Below are positions 26,916 through 35,428 of a stretch of DNA of 64,000 nucleotides, piece by piece. The position numbers were made by a program, and so were the translations under genes. Origin of the DNA: a virus; IMG/VR virus record IMGVR_UViG_3300011113_000202, positions 1 through 64,000 of that record, one strand, 5' to 3'. Each line of letters opens with the position of its first letter. Within the stretch, counting starts at the first letter, position 1. The notes beneath the pieces are model-generated. The model did not search any database and had not been told where the DNA came from. It saw only the letters and a list, made by a program, of their open reading frames with translations.

Positions 26916-27325
26916 TGACAAATAAAATACTTAGAATTCCTAGAAATCAACTTCCGCCAGTAGAATCAGACAATGTTTATTCTGTTAGGTTTAGAGTAAT
27001 ATCAGAAGATAAAAACAGAAATTCTCATTGGTCACCAATATTTATAGTAGACTCTGTAGCGCCAGTAGCGGTAAGTGGGGCATTGTCTGTTACAGCATCA
27101 ATTATTACTGCTGTTTGGGGAGATGAAGAGGGTAGACCAGCATATGATGTATTTGTTAATTTTGATTCTGGTGGATACCAATATCATGGAACAACATTAA
27201 CGCATTCTTATCCATTTTTAAATGAAGGGTCTTCTACGGTTCGTGTGGCTATACAGATTTCTTCTGCCTCAAAAACAAGAAATGCTGGATTAACAATTTG
27301 GGAATCTTCAGTAACATCTCTATAG
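26915..27325 (+). CDS. Small tail protein with fibronectin-III-like fold
   Basis: 136 residues, beta-rich throughout. The opening (RIPRNQLPPVESDNVYSVRF...WSPIFIV) and alternating strands with a Trp and Tyr at regular spacing look like a fibronectin type III or similar Ig-like module. Its start overlaps the stop of the upstream fibre gene. Ig-like modules are frequent on phage tails, where they bind surface glycans weakly. Function inferred. Confidence 0.5.
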   Translation: MTNKILRIPRNQLPPVESDNVYSVRFRVISEDKNRNSHWSPIFIVDSVAPVAVSGALSVTASIITAVWGDEEGRPAYDVFVNFDSGGYQYHGTTLTHSYPFLNEGSSTVRVAIQISSASKTRNAGLTIWESSVTSL

Positions 27326-27332
27326 ATGCTGC

Positions 27333-27341
27333 TGGTATAAT
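27333..27341 (+). promoter_or_regulatory. Extended -10 promoter (TGG-TATAAT)
   Basis: TG at 27333-27334 and TATAAT at 27336-27341; AAAGGAG at 27348-27354 then ATG 27358. No -35 match. It probably starts a transcript running into the replication genes. Confidence 0.65.
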
Positions 27342-27357
27342 TAACTAAAGGAGAAAA

Positions 27358-27801
27358 ATGGCAAAAGTACCACTACCAGAACGAGGTCAGCCTCTTGATG
27401 TAACATATATATATCAGTTGGCAGAGACTATTAATGATCTTGCTACTCAGGTTTCATCAGCAACATATAACTATACAACTATTGATACAGTTAGTGCTGG
27501 AAAGCAAAGCGTAAAAACATCAGAAGCAAGAGTAATCGGCGGGTATGTTGAAGTTGCTAATAACTCTACAGTTAGCGCTGGTAACGAAAAAACATTTACA
27601 TATGATTTTCCATCAGATTTTAAATATGCACCTATTGCTACTGCCACGCCAATAAATATTGGTAATACTCCTGCTGGACAAAATGTTACAGTAATTTTAA
27701 AGTCTGTAACTACCTCAAGAGTTGAGGGCGTTGTTCGCTTTGGTGCATCTGGTGATCTTTCTCTTAATGTAAATATTATTGTTGTTGGTATTCCAAACTA
27801 A
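27358..27801 (+). CDS. Small fibre/spike-like protein
   Basis: 147 residues. An N-terminal helix (DVTYIYQLAETINDLATQVSSA) that could trimerise is followed by a beta-sandwich of about 90 residues with FTYDFPSDFKYAPIATATP and a final hydrophobic strand VNIIVVGIPN, reminiscent of H-type lectin-like receptor-binding tips. It closes the tail module. The assignment is inferred from architecture. Confidence 0.5.
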   Translation: MAKVPLPERGQPLDVTYIYQLAETINDLATQVSSATYNYTTIDTVSAGKQSVKTSEARVIGGYVEVANNSTVSAGNEKTFTYDFPSDFKYAPIATATPINIGNTPAGQNVTVILKSVTTSRVEGVVRFGASGDLSLNVNIIVVGIPN

Positions 27802-27810
27802 GGGGTAATT

Positions 27811-28005
27811 TTGGTTCTTCGTTGCAGAAAGTGCAATGGCAGAATGTTTGTTGACAGACAATATTCTAGTCAGATACACTTAGAGATATATTGCTTGGCG
27901 TGTGGTAGCAGGAAATTTTTTCATCCACCGTCAGACAGTAAGGAGGGTTTATGGCTAATGGCCCAAGAACAGTTGAGAGCAAAGAGTATAATAACAAGCC
28001 TGTAA
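27811..28005 (+). CDS. Small zinc-ribbon protein
   Basis: 64 residues, TTG start at 27811 with AAGGGGT just upstream; no ATG or GTG is available in frame. Two CxxC knuckles (CRKC near residue 5 and CLACG near 30) should bind one zinc ion, like Com-type and other phage zinc-ribbon regulators. It overlaps the next gene (start 27951) in another frame, so both are probably translated from one mRNA. DNA or RNA binding is likely but unproven. Confidence 0.6.
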   Translation: MVLRCRKCNGRMFVDRQYSSQIHLEIYCLACGSRKFFHPPSDSKEGLWLMAQEQLRAKSIITSL

Positions 28006-28493
28006 TTCCTGGCAATAAAAAGATTTGGTTTTTAAATGGAGATCTTGTGAGATTTCATCATAGTTCTAGGTCAACTGGAATGGTAACTGTTTACAATATT
28101 ACCAAAGATAGATTAGAAACATGCTTGAGATCTGATTTTAGAAGCAACAGAGAAAAAGCGTTTAGTGTATCAGAAACTGCTCAACTTGTCAATAGGCATC
28201 GTAAATATTTTCCTTCATTAGTAAAAAGAGGTGTAATACCTCCACCAATGGGAGCACAATTAAACGGCAAGAGGCAATACGGAGTTAGAGCATACTACTC
28301 TGAGTCGCAAGTTAAAGAGATACGTGATATACTTGCTAGTTATCATCTAGGAAGACCTAGAAAAGATAAATTAATTACAAATAGTATTACGCCAACTAAA
28401 CAAGAGTTGACACGCAGAATTGGTAATGGTATACTGACATATACGAAGACAGAAGATGGAAGATTTATTCCAGTCTGGTCAGAGAAGATTTAA
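27951..28493 (+). CDS. DNA-binding protein with MerR-like winged helix
   Basis: 180 residues, start ATG after AAGGAGG at 27940-27946. Residues ~75-135 read FSVSETAQLVNRHRKYFPSLVKRGVIPPP...YYSESQVKEIRDIL, a MerR/excisionase-type winged helix with the usual ~10-residue beta loop. The C-terminus is basic. The gene stands at the junction between the tail and replication modules, so it may be a transcription regulator or a replication-initiation/helicase-recruiting factor. Confidence 0.6.
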   Translation: MANGPRTVESKEYNNKPVIPGNKKIWFLNGDLVRFHHSSRSTGMVTVYNITKDRLETCLRSDFRSNREKAFSVSETAQLVNRHRKYFPSLVKRGVIPPPMGAQLNGKRQYGVRAYYSESQVKEIRDILASYHLGRPRKDKLITNSITPTKQELTRRIGNGILTYTKTEDGRFIPVWSEKI

Positions 28494-28508
28494 TCCTTGG
28501 GAGGGGTA

Positions 28509-28718
28509 ATGGAAAAAGAGAGCACAAAGGTATCAGCAACACTTGGCTACACACTTAATCTTGGTAACTTTCAGTCATTGAGAGTTGATTTGGGTGTTGT
28601 AGATCATGTTCGTGATAATGAGAATACAGAAGACGCAATGAACCGTGTTTACAATTTTGTTGAAACCAAAGTTGTTGAAAAGGTTAATGAAGCAAAGGCA
28701 GCACTGGTAGAAGAATAA
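28509..28718 (+). CDS. Small conserved protein of the replication block
   Basis: 69 residues, starting at ATG 28509 after GGGAGGGG (28499-28506). It has a short beta part (SATLGYTLNLGNFQSLRVDLGV) and an acidic helical C-terminus. Two bases separate it from the next gene. It occurs upstream of the helicase gene, so a replication-linked role is likely, but the family is not recognised. Confidence 0.5.
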   Translation: MEKESTKVSATLGYTLNLGNFQSLRVDLGVVDHVRDNENTEDAMNRVYNFVETKVVEKVNEAKAALVEE

Positions 28719-28719
28719 T

Positions 28720-29028
28720 ATGGCTGATCGCAAAGACCGTATGGCTTTGCTCAGTCGGTATAACAAACTGCATTTGCAAAGATACGAAACTAAGTCTAAT
28801 CTTAACCTTAATGTTGAGCAATGGGCTGCCGATGCACTGGTTGAATCATATGGAATTCATCAATGTTATGATTTACTAACATATTATTTTGAAATATCAA
28901 AAAATCCATCATGGAATAGTTTTGCTTACAATGCACAAGATTTACTTCGTGGTAAAATGGCTATAGAGCAAGATTTAAAAGATCGAGAAGAGCGCAGAAA
29001 AAAGGCTAGGGAGTGGTTAAATGATTAA
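28720..29028 (+). CDS. Helical protein before DnaB, possible helicase loader
   Basis: 102 residues, almost entirely helical and highly charged, ending KDREERRKKAREWLND. It overlaps the DnaB-like gene by 8 nt. Small helical proteins at this place often load or regulate the helicase; that is inference from position only. Confidence 0.45.
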   Translation: MADRKDRMALLSRYNKLHLQRYETKSNLNLNVEQWAADALVESYGIHQCYDLLTYYFEISKNPSWNSFAYNAQDLLRGKMAIEQDLKDREERRKKAREWLND

Positions 29029-30247
29029 TACAGAGTCTAAACTAATTTCTGCAGTCCTTAACGATAAACAAATACACGTTTTGCTACAGGCTAATGTAGA
29101 AAATATAATGCGTACTCACACAGACGTATGGCAATTCATTCGTAGATATGCTGAGACTAATGGATCAGTGCCTCCAGTTTCGCTGGTAGTTGAAAAGTTT
29201 AGAGACTTTATTCCAGACAAAGAAGTAGGTGCTACTAAGCATCACTTAGAAGAGTTACAAGTTGAATATTTAAATGAAAGCATTAAGGATATTCTTAGGT
29301 CTGCTGCATCTGAGGTTCAATCAGGAAATGGCACAGCAGCACTAAATGACCTAATTGTAAAAACATCAGAGTTGAAGAAAAACACTTCAACTATTCGTGA
29401 TATTGATGCAACAGATATTAATTCTGCAATTGCATATTTTGAAAATGTTCGTAAGGAACAAGAGTTAGGCAAGATAGGTATCAGAACTGGTCTGCCAGGA
29501 TTTGACAATTATCTCCCATCTGGAATCATGCCAGGTCAACTCGGTATCTTTCTTGCCTACCCAGGCATTGGTAAATCGTGGCTCTCGCTATATTTTGCAG
29601 TGCAGGCTTGGAAGCAAGGAAAGACTCCGTTAATCATAAGCCTTGAAATGTCTGAAGTAGAAGTTCGTAATCGTGTATATGCAATCATGGGAGAAGGATT
29701 GTGGTCACATAGAAAATTAAGCAATGGTAATGCAGAAACAGAAATGTTAAAGAAATGGCATAAGGATAAGATTGAAGGTAAAAGCGCTTTTCATATTATC
29801 TCAAGTGATAATGGTGGAGAGATTACCCCGTCTGTGATTCGTGGAAAGATTGATCAATACAAACCAGACTTTGTTATTGTTGATTATTTACAACTTATGA
29901 GTCCAAACCAAAAATCAGATAATGAGACGGTACGAATGAAAAACCTATCTCGTGAACTTAAACTAATGTCTATTGGAGAAGAAGTTCCTATTATTGCTAT
30001 ATCATCTGCTACACCTGATGATGTTACTAATTTAAATACCGTGCCAACTTTGGGTCAAACAGCATGGTCAAGACAGATAGCCTATGATGCTGACTGGGTT
30101 CTTGCACTTGGTCGTGCAGCAAACAGTGATATTATTGAATGTGCATTTAGGAAAAACCGTAATGGTTTTATGGGAGACTTCCTAATTCAGGTTGACTTTG
30201 ATAAAGGCTATTACAGATACAAAGACTTTGAGGCTACAAATGTTTGA
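29021..30247 (+). CDS. dnaB: Replicative DNA helicase, DnaB-like
   Basis: 408 residues. Hexameric 5'-3' helicase that unwinds the fork. The RecA-type motor follows a ~145-residue N-terminal helical part: RTGLPGFDNYLPSGIMPGQLGIF, Walker A YPGIGKS (about residues 181-187), LIISLEMSE, Walker B FVIVDYLQLM (about 285), then a GQTAWSRQIAYDADWVLALGR sensor region. The family is usually 400-470 residues, so it is complete. Its stop overlaps the primase start (ATG 30240), consistent with a coupled helicase-primase pair. Confidence 0.88.
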   Translation: MINTESKLISAVLNDKQIHVLLQANVENIMRTHTDVWQFIRRYAETNGSVPPVSLVVEKFRDFIPDKEVGATKHHLEELQVEYLNESIKDILRSAASEVQSGNGTAALNDLIVKTSELKKNTSTIRDIDATDINSAIAYFENVRKEQELGKIGIRTGLPGFDNYLPSGIMPGQLGIFLAYPGIGKSWLSLYFAVQAWKQGKTPLIISLEMSEVEVRNRVYAIMGEGLWSHRKLSNGNAETEMLKKWHKDKIEGKSAFHIISSDNGGEITPSVIRGKIDQYKPDFVIVDYLQLMSPNQKSDNETVRMKNLSRELKLMSIGEEVPIIAISSATPDDVTNLNTVPTLGQTAWSRQIAYDADWVLALGRAANSDIIECAFRKNRNGFMGDFLIQVDFDKGYYRYKDFEATNV

Positions 30248-31163
30248 TGAGACATATACAGAAGAACAGGTAGAACGAGTCTTAAACGGTGTGGGCATTG
30301 AGCCTGCGTCACAAACAGAAAGCAACTTTATGGTTTTCTGTCCATTTCATAATAATTCTCGCACACCAGCAGGAACTGTATCTAAAGAGAAGGGCTTATT
30401 CTTTTGCTTTGGCTGTCAGACTAGTAAAAATCTCGTAGAGTTTGTCATGGCCGTATCCAATAGATCTTATTTTGAATCTGTTAGATATATAAAACAAAAG
30501 GATAGCGAAACCGATATTGCACAACTTGTAAACAAAAAACTATATGTTGCTCCTGAGTTTGTTCAGTTTGACGAGGTACTAATTAAACGATTAAATAATC
30601 AAGCAATACAAACACCACGAGCAATAAATTATTTATATAGTCGCAGGATAACAGAAGAGTCTATTAATAAGTTTGCTCTTGGATATTCAGATAAGCAGGA
30701 CTATGTAACAATTCCAATACAGTCTCCAGACGGCATGACTATTGGATTTGTAGCAAGGTCTATAGAAGGCAAAGACTTTAAAAATACACCAGGTCTTCCC
30801 AAGTCTAAAGTTTTATTTAATCTTCACAGAGTTAGATCATCCAGGTTTGTTTATGTAGTTGAATCATCTTTTGATGCAATTAGATTAGACCAAGTAGGTT
30901 TTCCCGCAGTTGCTACACTGGGGGCCAATGTTTCGTCTGTTCAGATGAATCTATTGGAAAAGTATTTCAGCGATGTTATACTTGTAGCAGACAATGATGA
31001 GGCGGGTTCTACAATGATAGAGCGTATTGTTGGAAAGATAGGCTCTAAGGTATCTGTAGTAAACATTGACAAAAAATATAAAGATATAGGCGAAATGAGC
31101 GATGAGGAAATCAAAAAACTAGAATATAAGTTTGACAACTCTATAGTCGCTATGCTAAAATAG
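30240..31163 (+). CDS. dnaG: DNA primase, DnaG-like
   Basis: 307 residues. Makes RNA primers for lagging-strand synthesis. The CHC2-type zinc finger is FCPFHNNSRTP...FFCFGC (about residues 32-60). The TOPRIM domain carries VVESSFDAIRLDQ (the catalytic Glu) and VILVADNDEAG (the DxD). Shorter than bacterial DnaG (about 600) because the helicase-binding C-terminal domain is absent, common in phages. Start ATG 30240, overlapping the helicase stop; the longer in-frame extension lies inside the helicase gene. Confidence 0.85.
   Translation: MFDETYTEEQVERVLNGVGIEPASQTESNFMVFCPFHNNSRTPAGTVSKEKGLFFCFGCQTSKNLVEFVMAVSNRSYFESVRYIKQKDSETDIAQLVNKKLYVAPEFVQFDEVLIKRLNNQAIQTPRAINYLYSRRITEESINKFALGYSDKQDYVTIPIQSPDGMTIGFVARSIEGKDFKNTPGLPKSKVLFNLHRVRSSRFVYVVESSFDAIRLDQVGFPAVATLGANVSSVQMNLLEKYFSDVILVADNDEAGSTMIERIVGKIGSKVSVVNIDKKYKDIGEMSDEEIKKLEYKFDNSIVAMLK
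31153..31161 (+). promoter_or_regulatory. Extended -10 promoter (TGC-TAAAAT)
   Basis: TG at 31153-31154 and TAAAAT at 31156-31161, inside the last primase codons. AAGGAG precedes ATG 31182. Confidence 0.5.
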
Positions 31164-31181
31164 AAAAAACAAGGAGAAACA

Positions 31182-31835
31182 ATGACAATAGTAAAAGGGC
31201 TAAAAAATATCAACGCTCTAGTTGATAAGCCAAAATATGAAGGTACTGGAACAAAAGTCCGTTGGCTCAAGTTGGCAGACGGTCAATCAGTAAAAATTCG
31301 TTTTATTGAAGAGTTGGACGAAGACTCTTCTAACTACAATGATAAGCGTGGTCTTGCTCTTGTAGTTAAAGAACACACAAACCCAAAAGACTATAAGCGC
31401 CGTGCTCTAGATACAATGGAAGCAGAAGGCCGTGACTGGGCAGAAGAAATGCATCGTAAAGATCCAAAGGCTGGATGGCGAGCACGTCTTCGTTTTTACT
31501 GCAATGTTCTAGTAGATGATGGTCTTGAAGAGCCATATGTTGCTGTTTGGGCAATGGGTGTAAGCAAGCAATCTGCATTTAATACAATTCGTGAGTATGC
31601 ACTAGAAACTGGTAGCATCTCAAACTTAACATGGAAGTTAAAGCGTAACGGTCAGGGAACTGAAACAAGTTACACACTTATTCCAGGGGGTCCAGATAAG
31701 GAGCCTTATGACTGGTCTAAGGTTGAGCCATTTCCACTAGAGAAGGCTCTTAACAAAATTCCATATGCTGAACAAGAGGCATTCTATCTTGGATTTGATA
31801 CACCATCTGCTGGTTCATCAAATATCGAGTGGTAA
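31182..31835 (+). CDS. Probable single-stranded DNA-binding protein
   Basis: 217 residues between primase and polymerase genes. An early segment WLKLADGQSVKIRFIEELDE is an OB-like strand pair seen in phage ssDNA-binding proteins, followed by a long basic loop region and RLRFYCNVLVDDG...YVAVWAMG strands. The best ribosome site of the replication block (AAGGAG) and a dedicated promoter suggest an abundant protein, as expected for an SSB. No other SSB candidate is seen in the window. It lacks a long acidic tail. Assignment inferred. Confidence 0.55.
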   Translation: MTIVKGLKNINALVDKPKYEGTGTKVRWLKLADGQSVKIRFIEELDEDSSNYNDKRGLALVVKEHTNPKDYKRRALDTMEAEGRDWAEEMHRKDPKAGWRARLRFYCNVLVDDGLEEPYVAVWAMGVSKQSAFNTIREYALETGSISNLTWKLKRNGQGTETSYTLIPGGPDKEPYDWSKVEPFPLEKALNKIPYAEQEAFYLGFDTPSAGSSNIEW

Positions 31836-31842
31836 TTAAATA

Positions 31843-34800
31843 GTGTCTTACGTTGGGCTTCATGTCCACACCCATTATTCTTTAATGGATGGTGTGGCAA
31901 CTCCGCAGGAATATGTAAAACGTGCCGTTGAACTCGGTATGCCAGCAATTGCGATTACAGATCACGGTACTCTTTCTGGGCATCGTGAAATGTATCGCAC
32001 CTGCAAAGAAGCGGGTATCAAACCTATTCTTGGCGTAGAAGGATATATTGCATATGATAGATTTGACAAGCGTGATAAAGCCGATAGGACTGGTCCGCTT
32101 GATCTTAACTATTTTCATATTGTCCTTCTTGCCAAGAACCAACAAGGCCTAGAAAACCTAAATAAATTAAATGAAATTGGTTGGACTGAAGGTTTCTATA
32201 AGAAACCAAGAATTGATTTTGAAGTTCTACAAAAATATAAAGAAGGCATTATTGTTTTATCTGCCTGCATGAGTGGACTCATAGCAAAAGCCATTGAAGT
32301 AGGAGAGTATGCAGAAGCAAAGAAGCATATCGAGTGGTTTAAGCAAAACTTTGGTGATGATTTTTACATTGAGGTTATGCCACATAACAAGCAGGAGATT
32401 AATGAATCGCTTGTTGAACTTGCTAAATCGTATTCTGTAAAGATTGTTGTAACTCCAGACTGCCACCATTCTACTGTTGATCAGAAGATTATTCAGGAAA
32501 TGATGTTGCTTCTTAATACCCATGCAAAATTACAAAAAGATGTTACATACGAAAAGTCTAAAAAGCAAAAAGACATGATGGATCGTCTTGATTATTTGTA
32601 TGGTGCAGAACGTCAAATGTCATTCCGTTCTTTTGATATTCATTTATTGTCTCGTGATGAAATGGCAAATGCCATGGCCGAGCACGGTATCAAAGATGAA
32701 CAAATGTTTGCATCAACTATAGAGATAGCAAACAAAGTAGAAGATTATGATATTAAGTTTGGTCTAAACCTATTACCAGTACAATATAAAAAGCCACTAG
32801 AAGAGTTAAGATCTCTTGCTATCAAAGGCCTAACAAATCTTGGTTTGATAGATAGGCAAGAATATGTTGATAGGCTTGAAGAAGAACTATCGGTTATTTC
32901 AGAAAAGAATTTTGCTCCATACTTCTTGGTTGTATATAACATGTTAAGTTGGGCAAAGAAGCAAGAAATTATGGTTGGTCCAGGTCGTGGATCTTCTGCT
33001 GGTTCATTGCTTTGTTATGCTATTGGCATTACAGACATTGATCCTATTAAGCATGGGCTTCTTTTCTTCCGCTTTATTAATCCTGAGCGTAATGACTTTC
33101 CAGATATTGACTCAGATATTCAAGACTCACGTCGTGATGAAGTAAAAGATTATCTTGTTAAACAATATCGTCACGTTGCATCTATTGCAACCTTCTTAGA
33201 ATTTAAAGATAAGGGTGTTGTGCGAGATGTTTCTCGTGCACTAAACATTCCTTTGCCTGATGTTAATAAGGTATTAAAAACTGTTGATACATGGGATGAC
33301 TTTGTAACCTCAAAGAATTCAGAATGGTTCCGTGAAAAATATCCAGAGGTTATTATTTATGGCGAGCAACTTCGTGGTCGTATTCGTGGAACTGGTATTC
33401 ATGCTGCTGGTGTTGTAACCAGTAAAGAACCAATTTTTAGATATGCTCCTATGGAAACTCGTTCGTCGCCAGGATCTGATGAGCGTATTCCAGTTGTTGG
33501 AGTTGACATGGAAGAAGCAGAAAAGATTGGTCTAATTAAAATTGATGCACTTGGACTAAAGACTCTTAGTGTTATTAAAGATTGTATTGATATTATTAAA
33601 GAGCGAGAAGGTACCAAGATTGATCTTCTTAAAATTGATATGGATGATAGAAATGTTTATGATATGTTGTCTGATGGATACACAAAGGGTGTATTCCAGT
33701 GTGAAGCAACACCATATACAAATCTGCTAGTAAAAATGCGTGTAAAAAATCTTGCTGAATTGGCTGCATCCAACGCTTTAGTTCGTCCAGGTGCTATGAA
33801 TACAATTGGTAAAGACTACATTGCTCGTAAACATGGTCGTCAAAACATTGATTACCTACACCAGATTTTAAAACCTTTTACAGAAGAAACATATGGGTGT
33901 ATCCTATATCAGGAGCAGGTCATGCAGGCTTGTGTTCAACTCGGCGGTATGACAATGGCTGAGGCTGATAAGGTCCGCAAGATCATTGGTAAAAAGAAAG
34001 ATGCAAGAGAGTTTGATGAGTTCAAAGACAGGTTTATCAAAGGTGCTTCTGCCTACATTAGCCCTAATTCTGCTTTGGATTTGTGGCATGACTTTGAAGC
34101 ACATGCGGGATATTCGTTTAACAAGTCACATGCCGTTGCTTACAGTACTGTCTCGTATTGGACAGCGTGGCTCAAATACTACTACCCGCTAGAGTTTATG
34201 TTTGCACTTCTCAAGAATGAGAAGGATAAAGATGCAAGAACAGAATATCTAATTGAAGCAAAGCGTATGGGTATTCCTATTAGGTTGCCACATATAAATG
34301 AATCTGAGATTGATTTTAAGATTGAAGGCAAAGGAATTCGTTTTGGTTTGTCTGCTATTAAGTGGATATCAAATACAATTGCAGAAAGATACATTGCAGC
34401 AAGACCATTTAAATCTTTTAAAGAGGTAGAAGAGTTTACTTTTACAAAAGGTAATGGCGTAAATAGTCGTGCACTACAGGCTATGAATTCTGTTGGTGCT
34501 CTTACATTTATAGATAATCCAGCAGATCAAGAGCGGGTGAGGGAAAATGTTTATGAGTACCTTAACTTACCAGAATTTAATATGCAGATACCGCAACACT
34601 ATTATGCATACATAAATGATATTGAAGAGTATGAAGAGAAGGGCGCTTTCATATTGATGGGTATGGTAAAATCAATTAAGAGAGCAAAAGGTTGGTCAAG
34701 AGTAGAGTTGTTAGATAAAACTGGAAGTGTGGGAATTTTCGATGAAGAAAACACGGTTATTGAAGCAGGTCGCACTTATATTGTTCTTGCAAATGATAAT

Positions 34801-35118
34801 AGGATTGTATCTGCAGTTCCAGTTGATGAAATATCTCAATCCAAAGATGCCCTAGTTAAGTTTCTAAATTATAAGATGCTACCTTATAAAGAAGGCGAGC
34901 ACTATGTTGTATCATTCAAGCCTAGAGTTACAAAGGCTGGAAAAAAGATGGCATCTCTTACTGTTGCAGATGCAGGCAGAGAATTACACGCCATAACAGT
35001 ATTTCCAACTGCATTTCCAAAAGCATACATGAATGTTCAAGCAGGAAACGTATATAAGTTTGAATTTAAAGAAACAAAAGATGGAACTACAATAATGGAG
35101 GATGTAATAAATGTTTGA
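31843..35118 (+). CDS. dnaE: DNA polymerase III alpha subunit (DnaE type) with PHP domain
   Basis: 1091 residues, GTG start. C-family replicative polymerase. N-terminal PHP domain: LHVHTHYSLMDG (H7, H9), AITDHGTLSG, VEVMPHNK, TPDCHHS; the metal ligands look intact, as in proofreading actinobacterial DnaE1. Palm domain: GPGRGSSAGSL then FPDIDSDIQ (catalytic Asp pair near residue 423) and KIDALGLKTL (third Asp near 566). Two helix-hairpin/OB-type regions follow, the last near residues 1015-1075 (KAGKKMASLTVAD). Slightly shorter than cellular DnaE (about 1160). It overlaps MazG by 8 nt. Confidence 0.92.
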   Translation: MSYVGLHVHTHYSLMDGVATPQEYVKRAVELGMPAIAITDHGTLSGHREMYRTCKEAGIKPILGVEGYIAYDRFDKRDKADRTGPLDLNYFHIVLLAKNQQGLENLNKLNEIGWTEGFYKKPRIDFEVLQKYKEGIIVLSACMSGLIAKAIEVGEYAEAKKHIEWFKQNFGDDFYIEVMPHNKQEINESLVELAKSYSVKIVVTPDCHHSTVDQKIIQEMMLLLNTHAKLQKDVTYEKSKKQKDMMDRLDYLYGAERQMSFRSFDIHLLSRDEMANAMAEHGIKDEQMFASTIEIANKVEDYDIKFGLNLLPVQYKKPLEELRSLAIKGLTNLGLIDRQEYVDRLEEELSVISEKNFAPYFLVVYNMLSWAKKQEIMVGPGRGSSAGSLLCYAIGITDIDPIKHGLLFFRFINPERNDFPDIDSDIQDSRRDEVKDYLVKQYRHVASIATFLEFKDKGVVRDVSRALNIPLPDVNKVLKTVDTWDDFVTSKNSEWFREKYPEVIIYGEQLRGRIRGTGIHAAGVVTSKEPIFRYAPMETRSSPGSDERIPVVGVDMEEAEKIGLIKIDALGLKTLSVIKDCIDIIKEREGTKIDLLKIDMDDRNVYDMLSDGYTKGVFQCEATPYTNLLVKMRVKNLAELAASNALVRPGAMNTIGKDYIARKHGRQNIDYLHQILKPFTEETYGCILYQEQVMQACVQLGGMTMAEADKVRKIIGKKKDAREFDEFKDRFIKGASAYISPNSALDLWHDFEAHAGYSFNKSHAVAYSTVSYWTAWLKYYYPLEFMFALLKNEKDKDARTEYLIEAKRMGIPIRLPHINESEIDFKIEGKGIRFGLSAIKWISNTIAERYIAARPFKSFKEVEEFTFTKGNGVNSRALQAMNSVGALTFIDNPADQERVRENVYEYLNLPEFNMQIPQHYYAYINDIEEYEEKGAFILMGMVKSIKRAKGWSRVELLDKTGSVGIFDEENTVIEAGRTYIVLANDNRIVSAVPVDEISQSKDALVKFLNYKMLPYKEGEHYVVSFKPRVTKAGKKMASLTVADAGRELHAITVFPTAFPKAYMNVQAGNVYKFEFKETKDGTTIMEDVINV

Positions 35119-35428
35119 TGAATTAGCAGAAGAAATACATAAGAATGCAGTAGACAAGGGTTTTTGGGATAGAACTGCAGACCCAATATTTTTAGCAAAG
35201 CAAATGATGATGATTGTATCTGAGGTATCAGAAGCCATGGAAGCAGTTCGTAAAGAAATGAATCCAGAACAGATATCAGATGAGTTTGCAGATATTATTA
35301 TTCGTACCCTTGATCTTTATGCTGGTATGGTTGAGGCAGGGTATGTAACAAAATCACTAGATTATGCAATTAAAGAAAAGATGGAACGCAACACACATAG
35401 ACCAAAGAAGCATGGGGTAAGATTCTAG
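35111..35428 (+). CDS. mazG: MazG-like nucleotide pyrophosphohydrolase
   Basis: 105 residues. Helical fold with the MazG metal-binding pattern: KQMMMIVSEVSEAMEAVR (ExxE) and SDEFADIIIRTLDLYAG (ExxD). Hydrolyses (d)NTPs to the monophosphates; phage versions are thought to tune nucleotide pools or the alarmone response. It overlaps the polymerase gene by 8 nt and the RecA-like gene by one base, so it is in the replication operon. Confidence 0.8.
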   Translation: MFDELAEEIHKNAVDKGFWDRTADPIFLAKQMMMIVSEVSEAMEAVRKEMNPEQISDEFADIIIRTLDLYAGMVEAGYVTKSLDYAIKEKMERNTHRPKKHGVRF

